A stretch of DNA of 64,000 bases from Methylotenera_A sp046594915 (lineage in GTDB: Bacteria > Pseudomonadota > Gammaproteobacteria > Burkholderiales > Methylophilaceae), in contig JBKJRC010000012.1 of the NCBI GenBank assembly GCA_046594915.1, positions 1 through 64,000 on the forward strand, in the 5' to 3' direction. Made by a program: the position numbers and the translations under genes. The notes below the pieces were generated by a model. It was given only the letters and a program-made list of their open reading frames with translations, was not told where the DNA came from and did no database searches. This document shows positions 27,176 through 35,416 of this stretch, piece by piece. Numbering within the stretch: position 1 is the first letter of the stretch; every line of letters begins with the position of its first letter.

Positions 27176-27772
27176 CTAAAGTGACATGCGTTTTAAGGTA
27201 TCGTCTTTATCAATAAACTTATGTTTCAGCGCGCCGCCGATATGCAAAACCAGCATCACCAAAATAATAACGGCAATTACTTCGTGCGTCTCTTTGAAAA
27301 TATCGCGCAAACTTTCATTGTCTATGCCTTTAATAAACGGCATGCCAAACCATTTCACACCATATTTGCTGGAAACCGCCATAATCAAGCCGCTCACTGG
27401 CATGGCGAGCATGAGTAAATATAAAAAATGGTGCGTACTATTGGCCAATTTGCGCTCCCAAGCTTTATAACTTGTTAATAATTGAGGCGGTTTGTGCGTA
27501 ACGCGCCACAAAATACGCAGTACAATTAAGCCAAATAACGTAATACCGATGGATTTATGCAGATTAAAATAAAATGTGCGCGGGCTTGCTTCTTCAGCTA
27601 ATTGCCAGGTGTAAATGCCCCAATTAAATACATCGTACGCCATTTGTTTGGGGCCTTCTTTTGGTAAATCTGTCATAAACCAACCCAAAGCAAACATGCC
27701 GAAAATACCGATGGCGATTAACCAGTGCAGTACGATTGCGGTTTTGGTGTAGCTTGAAGCATTATTCTGCAT
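27176..27772 (-). CDS. cytochrome b561
   Basis: A di-haem membrane cytochrome, probably moving electrons between the quinone pool and a periplasmic partner. The 198-residue protein has four membrane helices with haem-ligand histidines in AIVLHWLIAIGIF (helix 1), NLHKSIGITLFGLIVL (helix 2), THHFLYLLMLAMPVSGLI (helix 3) and EVIAVIILVMLVLHIGGALKH (helix 4). The ATG at 27772 starts the conserved region; the extension to 27823 is not supported. It is divergent from the metallo-hydrolase at 27889, with which it could share a redox role (inference). Confidence 0.9.
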   Translation of the reverse strand: MQNNASSYTKTAIVLHWLIAIGIFGMFALGWFMTDLPKEGPKQMAYDVFNWGIYTWQLAEEASPRTFYFNLHKSIGITLFGLIVLRILWRVTHKPPQLLTSYKAWERKLANSTHHFLYLLMLAMPVSGLIMAVSSKYGVKWFGMPFIKGIDNESLRDIFKETHEVIAVIILVMLVLHIGGALKHKFIDKDDTLKRMSL

Positions 27773-27888
27773 AAAAATCATCCGTTTAATTAATTTAGCA
27801 TGTGTGACAAGTATCACACGCAAAGGTTATATAGGGCTATTATCATGGGAAAAAATCCTTACTGCAACACTTTCAGAAAGCAACCAAA

Positions 27889-28839
27889 ATGCGGGTAAAT
27901 AAAGCGTTAAGTTTGAATCAGTTTTTGCTGTTAACTTTTACTTTTCTGGCTTTAATCGGGTGCGCGCAGGCAGATGTTAAGCCTGATAATTTCGCCATTG
28001 AAGATGTAGGCAACGGTATTTACGTGCATCACGGCCAGCATTTGGATATCGATAACGGCTATCAAGGCGATATTTGCAATATCAGTTTTGTGGTGGGGGA
28101 ACGCGGCGTGGCGGTGATTGATACTGGCGGCAGTTTAAAAGTGGGTAATCTATTGCGCCATGCGATTAAAAAAATAACCGACAAGCCTATTTTATATGTG
28201 ATTAACACCCATGTGCACCCTGATCATATTTTTGGCAACGCCGCTTTTGTTCAAGATAAACCGCAGTTTGTAGGCCATGCCAAATTGGGTGATGCAATGC
28301 AATTGCGCCAAGAAGCGTACGAAAAATTAAATGTTAAATACTTAGGTGCCGATGCCAAAGGCAGTGAAATTGTAAAACCAACGTTGTTAGTGAAAGCGCC
28401 AATGGATTTGGATTTAGGCGGCAGAACCTTAAAAATCACGCCCTACCCCAACGCACATACCAATACCGACATTTCAGTTATTGACAGTAAAACCAGTACG
28501 TTATTTACCGGCGATTTGTTATTTATTGAGCGCACGCCAGTGATTGAGGGCGATATTAAAGGCTTGATTGCGGTAATCGAGTCACTTAAAGCTTACCCAG
28601 TTAAACAAGTTGTTCCTGGTCACGGCCCATTTACCAAGGATTGGTTAACCGCTTTAAATAACGAATTACGCTATTTAAATGTGTTGCTGGCAGATATGCG
28701 TGCCATCATTAAAAACGGTGGCGATATGGGCAAGGCGATGGACACGGCAGCAGCGGGCGAAAAGGATAAATGGCTATTATTCGACATTGCCAATCGGCGC
28801 AATGTAAATACGCTTTACCCAGGCCTGGAATGGGAATAA
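27889..28839 (+). CDS. MBL-fold zinc hydrolase, quinoprotein relay system type
   Basis: A 316-residue metallo-beta-lactamase-fold protein exported as a probable lipoprotein: the signal ends in the lipobox LIGC with Cys25. The zinc motif H108-V-H-P-D-H113 is followed by HTNTDI and GDLLFIERTPVIEGD, and VVPGHGP supplies another His. The pattern matches the SoxH-related 'quinoprotein relay system zinc metallohydrolase' group, found in bacteria with PQQ-dependent alcohol oxidation. The substrate is unknown. Downstream is a 14-bp direct repeat (28845-28858 and 28871-28884). Confidence 0.8.
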   Translation: MRVNKALSLNQFLLLTFTFLALIGCAQADVKPDNFAIEDVGNGIYVHHGQHLDIDNGYQGDICNISFVVGERGVAVIDTGGSLKVGNLLRHAIKKITDKPILYVINTHVHPDHIFGNAAFVQDKPQFVGHAKLGDAMQLRQEAYEKLNVKYLGADAKGSEIVKPTLLVKAPMDLDLGGRTLKITPYPNAHTNTDISVIDSKTSTLFTGDLLFIERTPVIEGDIKGLIAVIESLKAYPVKQVVPGHGPFTKDWLTALNNELRYLNVLLADMRAIIKNGGDMGKAMDTAAAGEKDKWLLFDIANRRNVNTLYPGLEWE

Positions 28840-28844
28840 AAAAC

Positions 28845-28884
28845 GGCCGCTTTTACTTTTATTTAAAAATGGCCGCTTTTACTT
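28845..28884. repeat. 14-bp direct repeat
   Basis: GGCCGCTTTTACTT occurs at 28845-28858 and again at 28871-28884, in the gap between the metallo-hydrolase and the convergent doxX-like gene. The copies are direct, not inverted, and do not form a clear terminator. Confidence 0.8.
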
Positions 28885-28897
28885 ATTAAATTTGAGA

Positions 28898-29269
28898 CTA
28901 AGCTTTTTTAATGTTATCTACACTAAAAGCGGTTATCGGGTTGAGGTGAAGCATCAATAAACCGCCAGCAATCGCCCAGTAATGCAGCACCGGCAAATGT
29001 AATAATATTGAGATAACGATTGCATAAATGGCCATAAACAGTGCAAAAAATTTAGTTTTAAAGCCGATTAACAACGCTAAACCGCCGATTAACTGTAACA
29101 AAATAATCAATGGTGCAAAAATGCCAGGTAAACCTAAACTCGCCAAACCTGCCTGATATTGTTGATAACCATCTGGATTGCTGAAAAAACCAATAATTAA
29201 CATGACAATTTGCAACAAAAAAACCTGTGCAAGTAAAATGCGGGCAAGAGTAGATAAATAGCGTTGCAT
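28898..29269 (-). CDS. DoxX family membrane protein
   Basis: A 123-residue protein of four membrane helices with the DoxX family pattern: an N-terminal RILLAQVFLLQ helix, the loop GLPGIFAPLIILLQLIGGLALLIGFKT, and the later LHYWAIAGGLLMLHLN. DoxX-like proteins are small integral membrane proteins linked to redox or thiol metabolism; the substrate is unknown here. It converges with the MBL-fold gene and is divergent from the GNAT gene at 29368. Confidence 0.85.
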   Translation of the reverse strand: MQRYLSTLARILLAQVFLLQIVMLIIGFFSNPDGYQQYQAGLASLGLPGIFAPLIILLQLIGGLALLIGFKTKFFALFMAIYAIVISILLHLPVLHYWAIAGGLLMLHLNPITAFSVDNIKKA

Positions 29270-29367
29270 GAGTAACCTTTAAAAAATTGGACAGTTCAAA
29301 ATAAACTGAATGATGCACTGAACGCGCTTAACACGCAAGCTGTAGCGAATATCTAAGGATAAAATCG

Positions 29368-29847
29368 ATGCCAGATTTAGAAAAAATCTGGCTTAAAATT
29401 GATATGATTACACAAGTCGATATAGAACAAGTGGCTATTAAGCAAGTCACTTGGCAACAAGCAGAAAGCCATTTGCGCGAAATCAGAACAATGGTATTTG
29501 TTCAAGAGCAATTGGTGACGCCAGAGTTTGAGTGGGATAACATTGACAGCAACGCAGTGCATTTATTGGCGATGCATGAAAATCAGGCAGTCGGCTGTTT
29601 GCGTATTATTCACTATGAAAAAATTGGTCGTATGGCGGTGTTAAGGCCGTGGCGAAGACTTGGTGTTGGCAATAAGCTATTAACAGAAGCGATTGATGTT
29701 TGCCGTTTGCACGGCAGCAAAAGCGTTTATTTATCGGCACAAACACATGCCATTCATTTTTATCAGCAAGCGGGTTTTAAAATCACCAGCGCAGAATACA
29801 CCGATGTACAAATTCCGCATGTAGATATGCAGCTTGCGTTAGATTAA
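29368..29847 (+). CDS. GNAT family N-acetyltransferase
   Basis: A 159-residue acetyl-CoA-dependent acyltransferase of the ElaA/YjcF-like branch. It has VRxMVFVQEQ-like residues (REIRTMVFVQEQLV), AVGCLRI, the acetyl-CoA loop MAVLRPWRRLGVGNKLL, and AQTHAIHFYQQAGFKI. The start at 29368 is backed by AAGGAT 7 bp upstream. The substrate is not readable from sequence. It stands before the fae homologue but is separated from it by a separate promoter. Confidence 0.85.
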   Translation: MPDLEKIWLKIDMITQVDIEQVAIKQVTWQQAESHLREIRTMVFVQEQLVTPEFEWDNIDSNAVHLLAMHENQAVGCLRIIHYEKIGRMAVLRPWRRLGVGNKLLTEAIDVCRLHGSKSVYLSAQTHAIHFYQQAGFKITSAEYTDVQIPHVDMQLALD

Positions 29848-29908
29848 CTTGTTTAGATTAAATACCATTTAAATAAGCAAATGCAAAATGAATTGCCAAG
29901 AAGATAAA

Positions 29909-29938
29909 TTGATCGCAATGCCAAGCATTTGTTAAAAT
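29909..29938 (+). promoter_or_regulatory. sigma-70 promoter of the fae homologue
   Basis: The -35 is TTGATC (29909-29914), the spacer is 18 bp and the -10 is TAAAAT (29933-29938), about 44 bp before the ATG at 29982. GAGAG lies at the ribosome-binding position. Confidence 0.5.
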
Positions 29939-29981
29939 ACAGGTTTAAATCTTTTATTATCCAATTCCTAGAGAGAAATTT

Positions 29982-30533
29982 ATGTCAAAAATTATTTTAA
30001 AAGCAGGTGAAGCCACTGTTTATACCGAAGGCAAAGACGTTACCGCGGCCATGCCAGAAATCTTAATCGGCGCTGTTGATGGCCCAGTTGGCCAGGCATT
30101 TGCCAATTTGATGGCGCAAAGCAAAGGCCACACCGCCATGTTTGCCGTACGCGATATCAACCAACTGGTGCGCCCAGCTTGCATGATGGTGCCAAAGGTA
30201 ACGCTAAAAGGCAGCACCGATGTGGGCTTGTTTGGCGGCGTGGTACAGGCGGCAACGGCCGACGCGATTTTAGATTGTGTAATTGAAGGCATAATCCCGA
30301 AAGATAGCGTGAACGATTTGTGCATTATCAGCTTGGTGTGGGTTGATCCGGGTTGTATTGCGCTGGAAAAAGAAGGCAAATTAGACAAAGCCGATATGTA
30401 CAAAAATAACTACGATGCGACTAAATTGGCGATAAAACGCGCGCTGAACGATGAGCCGACGATTGATGAATTAATAGCCAATCGCCACAAAATCAAACAT
30501 TGCATGTGGGAAGAGTCCTGGGATCAAAAATAA
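29982..30533 (+). CDS. formaldehyde-activating enzyme (Fae) homologue, catalytic His apparently missing
   Basis: The 183-residue protein aligns along its length with Fae, which joins formaldehyde to tetrahydromethanopterin. Matching segments are GEATVYTEGKDV, GPVGQAF, MVPKVTLKGSTDVGLFGG, AILDCVIEGIIPKDSVNDLCI, and YDATKLAIKRALNDEPTIDEL. In canonical Fae the active-site His17 precedes IDLIIGP; here the aligned position is Met24 (AAMPEILIG). It is therefore probably one of the Fae paralogues (Fae2/Fae3 type) whose role is not settled, rather than the main enzyme. The C-terminus ends with HCMWEESWDQK, unlike Fae. An inverted repeat (30558-30598) follows. Confidence 0.8.
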   Translation: MSKIILKAGEATVYTEGKDVTAAMPEILIGAVDGPVGQAFANLMAQSKGHTAMFAVRDINQLVRPACMMVPKVTLKGSTDVGLFGGVVQAATADAILDCVIEGIIPKDSVNDLCIISLVWVDPGCIALEKEGKLDKADMYKNNYDATKLAIKRALNDEPTIDELIANRHKIKHCMWEESWDQK

Positions 30534-30557
30534 GGGGCCAAAAATAATCAGGCTAAA

Positions 30558-30598
30558 ATTTTGCATTGCGCATAAAACAATAGCGCAAATGCCAAAAT
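30558..30598 (+). terminator. inverted repeat after the fae homologue
   Basis: ATTTTG-CATT-GCGC (30558-30571) pairs with GCGC-a-AATG-c-CAAAAT (30583-30598) with two single-base bulges. It has no T-run, so it may be a message-stabilising hairpin or a weak terminator. Confidence 0.5.
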
Positions 30599-30661
30599 AG
30601 GATTAAATTTGTACCATTAAATTTGTAACCATGAGTAAAAACGAGATTCGGAGGCACTATT

Positions 30662-30892
30662 ATGGCTGAACTTAACGTATGCAAAGAAGCATTTGACCGA
30701 CTTTGCGCAGACGTCAATACCGATAAAAAATCGGCAATCGATGAGTCGGATTATTGGCTATTTGAATTGGGATTCAGGTCGGCGATTGAAGAACTGCTAT
30801 CGATTGCCGACGCGGGCTCGCAATCGCGACAATTCGTTTCGCCGCGATTTCAAATGTTGGCAGATAGAATTTTAGAATCGCGCCCTCATTAA
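30662..30892 (+). CDS. small hypothetical protein
   Basis: An unrecognised 76-residue acidic cytoplasmic protein, mostly helical by composition. It has no signal or membrane segment. The start is well supported by CGGAGG 9 bp before the ATG, and a strong terminator follows directly. Frame use and codon choice resemble the neighbours, so I take it as real. No function can be proposed. Confidence 0.6.
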   Translation: MAELNVCKEAFDRLCADVNTDKKSAIDESDYWLFELGFRSAIEELLSIADAGSQSRQFVSPRFQMLADRILESRPH

Positions 30893-30905
30893 AATGTAGT
30901 TAAAT

Positions 30906-30932
30906 AAAAAAGCCGATTGTTTCGGCTTTTTT
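30906..30932 (+). terminator. rho-independent terminator
   Basis: AAAAGCCGA (30908-30916) pairs with TCGGCTTTT (30922-30930) around a 5-nt loop, with As before and Ts after. It could act for both the small gene on the left and mutY on the right. Confidence 0.9.
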
Positions 30933-30968
30933 ATTGGGCGTTAATATTGGCTATTTTTATTGAATATG

Positions 30969-32027
30969 CTAGTGACTTAACCCATTAATTGACATCAAAA
31001 TTTTACGGATAGGCGTGGGAATCGCTGCCGCAATCGCCTCTTCAATTGGCAGCCAAATTTTTACAGCTTGATTGACCTGTGGTGTGTGCGTGTCAACGTA
31101 AATAAGTTGCGGCGTAATATGCAGCTTAAAATGGCTAAATGCATGCGTTATTGGCCTTAATGTGGTTGAATTTTGCAAAGCTAATCCGCCAATGTCCGCC
31201 AGCGCTGTCACTTCTGGCAAACTCCACAATCCGCCCCAAATGCCGCTGGGCGGACGTTTTTCTAGCATCACTGTATTTTCAAGCGTCATTTTATTTTGAT
31301 GGATTAACACCAGCATAGTGACACTTTTTTCGGGGATGGTTTTGCGCGGTTTTGGTGTTGGCAGATTTTTAACAAGATTAAGCATCAGCGCTTCACAACT
31401 CTGGTTAACTGGGCAAATAGGGCATTTTGGCTTGGTGCGCGTGCAAACTGTTGCGCCTAAATCCATCAAGCCTTGCGTATAGCTGATTGCATCATTACTA
31501 TTTTCCAAGCTTGGCGGATTTTCGCGTTCTGCAATTTTCCATAATTGCTGCGCCACTTTTGGCAAACCTGTATAGCCAGCAATTTTAAAATGCCGTGCAA
31601 AAACGCGTTTAACATTGCCATCTAAAATCGGTTGTGGCAAATGTAGCGCAAAGGTTGAAATGGCCGCTGCGGTAGAGCGACCAATGCCGGCAAGGCTTTG
31701 AATATCTTCAAATTGACTGGGGAAAATGCCATCAAAATCATCCATAATTGTTTGCGCAGCCGCATGTAAATTGCGCGCGCGCGAGTAATATCCCAAGCCG
31801 CTCCAATATTGTAAAACCTCTTCTTGCGTTGCCGCTGCCAGCGCTGCAATGCTTGGAAATCGCTGCATAAATTTAGCATAATAGCTAATCACTGCGGTCA
31901 CTTGGGTTTGCTGCAACATGATTTCTGATACCCAAATAGCATAAGGCTCAACCGTATTTTGCCAAGGCAAATCGTGGCGACCGTGCAGTTTTTGCCAGTC
32001 GATGATGCGTTGCGAGAATGCGGTCAT
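30969..32027 (-). CDS. mutY: A/G-specific adenine glycosylase
   Basis: Removes adenine mispaired with 8-oxoguanine. The 352-residue protein has the catalytic Glu in SEIMLQQTQV, the helix-hairpin-helix LAGIGRSTAAAI, the catalytic Asp in PILDGNVKRV, and the 4Fe-4S ligands C-x6-C-x2-C-x5-C (CTRTKPKCPICPVNQSC). The C-terminal NUDIX-like domain reads the oxidised base. I chose the ATG at 32027 over a TTG at 32042. It is divergent from the small lipoprotein at 32115. Confidence 0.96.
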   Translation of the reverse strand: MTAFSQRIIDWQKLHGRHDLPWQNTVEPYAIWVSEIMLQQTQVTAVISYYAKFMQRFPSIAALAAATQEEVLQYWSGLGYYSRARNLHAAAQTIMDDFDGIFPSQFEDIQSLAGIGRSTAAAISTFALHLPQPILDGNVKRVFARHFKIAGYTGLPKVAQQLWKIAERENPPSLENSNDAISYTQGLMDLGATVCTRTKPKCPICPVNQSCEALMLNLVKNLPTPKPRKTIPEKSVTMLVLIHQNKMTLENTVMLEKRPPSGIWGGLWSLPEVTALADIGGLALQNSTTLRPITHAFSHFKLHITPQLIYVDTHTPQVNQAVKIWLPIEEAIAAAIPTPIRKILMSINGLSH

Positions 32028-32114
32028 GGAATTTTTAATCAAGGATTGCTTTGCTATTTTGCTGTTAATCTTGCAACATCATACCTGATGGGATAACTCG
32101 ATAAGGATGGAACA

Positions 32115-32291
32115 ATGAAACAAGTATTAATGCTGTTATTTTGTGTGTGTTTAGTGGCCGCATGTAAGGCGATACCGCCAGGACACGACCCGCACGGGCC
32201 TGGAAACAGCGAGAACGCACCAGGACATAATAAGCACGGCGATGGCCCCGGCAATAGTGAAAATGCGCCAGGCCAGCAGAAAAAGTATTAA
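32115..32291 (+). CDS. small lipoprotein with GPGNSENAPG repeats
   Basis: A 58-residue protein. The signal MKQVLMLLFCVCLVAAC ends in the lipobox LVAAC with Cys17, so the mature part is only about 42 residues. The mature part is Gly/Pro/Asn/His-rich and contains GPGNSENAPG twice (residues 28-37 and 44-53), separated by HNKHGD. The ATG has GGATGG upstream. A minus-strand frame covers the same bases, but the signal peptide, lipobox and repeat make the plus strand the coding one. The function is unknown; the His and acidic residues could bind metal (speculation). Confidence 0.8.
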   Translation: MKQVLMLLFCVCLVAACKAIPPGHDPHGPGNSENAPGHNKHGDGPGNSENAPGQQKKY

Positions 32292-32349
32292 AAGTAGCTA
32301 ATTTGTTAACCGCGACAAGCGTTAGGCTTATTTTTTAGAATAGTTAACA

Positions 32350-35325
32350 CTAAAAATTAAGCAATTTTTTTAAGGCTTTTTCTTTCACTTCTTCTTTTAG
32401 CGATTTAGGTTCCTTGGTTGATTGTTCAGGTGCGGGTTGAGCAGGCGCTGCATCGGTGCCTGCAGCTGCAGCATCGGCAGGTTTTTTCTTGTTCAATAAA
32501 TCTTTAAGTGCTTCTGCTTTATCTCCACCGTTGATCAGCTCTTTTATAGCAGCGCCTTTTTCGCCACCTACTTTTTCCAGCAATTTAGATTGCGCTAAAG
32601 CCGTCGCAATCGCAGCGAAATCCATGCCATATTTTGGGCTAGTAAATGTGCCAGTGATTTTAACAGGGATTGCAATGCCGCTTAAATCGTCTAGCTCTGC
32701 CCCGCCCTGACCTTTTAGCGATTTAACGATAGTCGGTTTGGCAAGATAATTAATGGTCTGGTTGCCAATATCAATATCGCCGCGGCTGTCGCCTTTTGCC
32801 AGCCGCAACACGGGCGCTTTCATGGCCAAATCTTCATTATGTGCCACGCCATTTTTAATGCTAAATGTGGCGGTTAATTCACTAAAATCAGTTTTTTTAG
32901 TTTTATCCGCATTGGCATCTTTGCTTTTTAAAAAATTCACTTTGCTTTTAATGTCACGAATGCTGCCGGCAATATCCATACCTTTTAGCGCACCATCTGC
33001 CAAGTTAAGCGCAGCGTTGCCCGCCAACGCTTTTTTCAATGCGTTCACGCTGGCGCCTTGCGTGGTCACATTCACATTCACATTGCCCGTGCCGCTCAAC
33101 ATATCGTTATTAATTGCATCCACCAGTAATGGGCCAATCGCAATATTTTTCATGTCTTGCTGAAACGTAATCACGGGCGTCGCACGCGCATCTACTTTTA
33201 ACAGACCGTTCATGCTACCTTGATATAAATTAGCAGAAAATGGCGAAAAAGTAGCCACGCCGTCATTGGCTTTAAGGCCAATATTCACGTTCTGGGTTTT
33301 TACATTAGCCAGTTTTAATTTGCCAATTTTGGCCTCGCCCGAGGCATTAAGCTTTTTTAGCGCGCTCAAATCAATTGGCGTGTCGGCGTTGCTTTTGCTG
33401 GCAGTTTCATTTTTGGTGATGTATCGATCGGCGTCTAATTGGTCGATATTAATGGCAAAATTAAACGCTGGATTACTAAACTGGCTGATGCCTAAATTGG
33501 CGTTGATCTGGCTATCGTCAACTTTTGCGCTGAGTGGGTTTAAGCTGAGTTTTTCGCCATCTGCTTTTAATTTAATGTTGATATTGCTGGCTTTGGTTTT
33601 GCCGTATTTAAGATTGCCAACGCGAATCGAACCGTTTGCATTCAAGGCTTTTAATGCGCTTAAATCGAGCGGTTTATTGTTGCTTTCTTTTTTGGCGCCA
33701 GTATCGGCGGCCACATAACGGTCAACATCTACTTGATCGATATCCAAATCGAAGGTATATAAAGGCTTGGCAAATTGGCTAATGCCCAAGCTGCCTTTGA
33801 TCTGGCTATCGTCAACCTTAACATTCAGGCCGCTTAAGGTGAGTTTTTGGCCATCGGCTTTAATGCCTACATTTAAACCAGAAATACGGTATTTGTCATA
33901 CAAAATGTTACCAACGTTAAGTTTGCCATCTAACAACAAGTTTTTAAGTGCAGAAAGCCCGTTTTTATTTGCTTGGGTTGGTTTGCTGCTACTTTTTGCG
34001 GTTGTGCTAGATTTCGGCAGCAGTTTATTTAAATCCAGTTTATCTGCATTCAGGTTAAATTTGATATTAGGCGTTTTAAAACTGGCCACATTCACATCGC
34101 CTACCAGATTGGTTTCCGCAATATTCAGATTAAATTTACTGTTAACTAACTCTTTTTTAACATCAATATGCGCGCCTAAATTGAACGTTCCGCTCATGTT
34201 GCCGTTTGGCAGGCTGGGGTCTTTTACATCCAGCTTACCAACCAGTTTTGGCAACTCGAATATCAAGTTTTCGATATTGCCGCTAAATGGCGATGCAAAC
34301 GTGCCTGTCACCGTGCGTTTGCCTTGCACCATGGATAAATCGCCAGTGACACCGCTACTTTGAATGGCTTTGGGTGATCCTTGCATATCCGCCAGCACCA
34401 TATTGGCTTTCAGATTGCCGTCGGTTTTTTCTTGGCTGAAACTAATAGTGACTTTTTTGCTATTCACTTCGTCTTTTAAAATGCTCATCGCAGGCGCGTT
34501 TGCATCGATAGTTTGTATACTGCCATCAAATTTGCCAGAAGCAACCAATTGCAGGCCATCGACCAAAAATTCCATTTGCTTAGGCTTCGCATCGACATTA
34601 CCATTCAACTTGATATCCATATCGGTGCCGCCAAGCATATTGCCTGTCATGTGGCTATCTAACCCTTTTACCTTAAAATGTTTAGTTTCTGGATCGATTA
34701 AGAAATTACCTTTTAATGCAACGTTGGCGGCAATAGCAGGTTGATTGGCGCTTAAAACAAAATCGGTTTCTAAGTCCACGGGCTCTGCTAAAGCAATATG
34801 GCCAGATGTTAAGTTGAGTTTAGACACGCTGTATTTTGCGCCAGAGGCTTCCTCGCTGTAAGTCAATGCAGAATTGGTGACATGCACGCCATCGATATCA
34901 AATTTGATGGTTTCTGATTGTTCATCTTTGCTTAATAAATCATCAAAATTGGTGCTGCCATCTTTGTATTTAATGATATTGGCTGTTGCGCCATCTACAT
35001 AAACCGTATCAACCACCATTTGTTTTTTAAGTAAAGGCAGCACAGCCAGCGCCACCTTAACACTATTAACAGAGGCAAATTCTTTATCGGATTGATGTTC
35101 TGAAAGTGACAGCTTACCTAAATCGGCACCGATTTTTGGCCAAAAACTCAGTGCAATATCACCTTCAATAATCAGCGTGCGGTCTTTTTTTTCTTTCACC
35201 AGCTTGATAATGTCGTCTTTATAATCGTTGGGATTAAAAGTTGCCGCAAAATAGCCTGCAATCAGCAAAGCCAATAAAACAATGCCACCGATGCCGTAGA
35301 GGCCATACTTAATGAATTTATTCAT
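32350..35325 (-). CDS. AsmA family protein
   Basis: A 991-residue envelope protein with an N-terminal membrane anchor (YGIGGIVLLALLIAGYFAATF) followed by a large periplasmic AsmA domain. AsmA-like proteins are thought to move or place phospholipids at the outer membrane. The middle has three tandem units of about 100 residues, starting near residues 455, 553 and 652. Each opens with SALK-x-L, contains a VDDSQI-like segment in the first two, and ends in D-V/A-DRY. The C-terminus has the conserved VKITGTFTSPKYGMD, then a Lys/Ala/Pro-rich tail. Confidence 0.88.
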   Translation of the reverse strand: MNKFIKYGLYGIGGIVLLALLIAGYFAATFNPNDYKDDIIKLVKEKKDRTLIIEGDIALSFWPKIGADLGKLSLSEHQSDKEFASVNSVKVALAVLPLLKKQMVVDTVYVDGATANIIKYKDGSTNFDDLLSKDEQSETIKFDIDGVHVTNSALTYSEEASGAKYSVSKLNLTSGHIALAEPVDLETDFVLSANQPAIAANVALKGNFLIDPETKHFKVKGLDSHMTGNMLGGTDMDIKLNGNVDAKPKQMEFLVDGLQLVASGKFDGSIQTIDANAPAMSILKDEVNSKKVTISFSQEKTDGNLKANMVLADMQGSPKAIQSSGVTGDLSMVQGKRTVTGTFASPFSGNIENLIFELPKLVGKLDVKDPSLPNGNMSGTFNLGAHIDVKKELVNSKFNLNIAETNLVGDVNVASFKTPNIKFNLNADKLDLNKLLPKSSTTAKSSSKPTQANKNGLSALKNLLLDGKLNVGNILYDKYRISGLNVGIKADGQKLTLSGLNVKVDDSQIKGSLGISQFAKPLYTFDLDIDQVDVDRYVAADTGAKKESNNKPLDLSALKALNANGSIRVGNLKYGKTKASNINIKLKADGEKLSLNPLSAKVDDSQINANLGISQFSNPAFNFAINIDQLDADRYITKNETASKSNADTPIDLSALKKLNASGEAKIGKLKLANVKTQNVNIGLKANDGVATFSPFSANLYQGSMNGLLKVDARATPVITFQQDMKNIAIGPLLVDAINNDMLSGTGNVNVNVTTQGASVNALKKALAGNAALNLADGALKGMDIAGSIRDIKSKVNFLKSKDANADKTKKTDFSELTATFSIKNGVAHNEDLAMKAPVLRLAKGDSRGDIDIGNQTINYLAKPTIVKSLKGQGGAELDDLSGIAIPVKITGTFTSPKYGMDFAAIATALAQSKLLEKVGGEKGAAIKELINGGDKAEALKDLLNKKKPADAAAAGTDAAPAQPAPEQSTKEPKSLKEEVKEKALKKLLNF

Positions 35326-35416
35326 TTTGTTTCTCTTTTTAAGCTAAATGAAAAGCATGCTGTTTAAGGGTGTCGTTTATATTAATCAATTTGATATAAG
35401 GGAACAATTAAATCGT

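Noticed and set aside
32054..32254. Minus-strand 66-residue frame rich in Pro/Cys/Gly
   Set aside because: It is the complement of the small lipoprotein gene, whose signal peptide, lipobox and repeat support the plus strand.
32456..34744. Four long open frames (84-198 residues) on the plus strand opposite the AsmA gene
   Set aside because: They are shadows of a repetitive, biased coding sequence: no ribosome sites, no family resemblance, hydrophobic low-complexity products.
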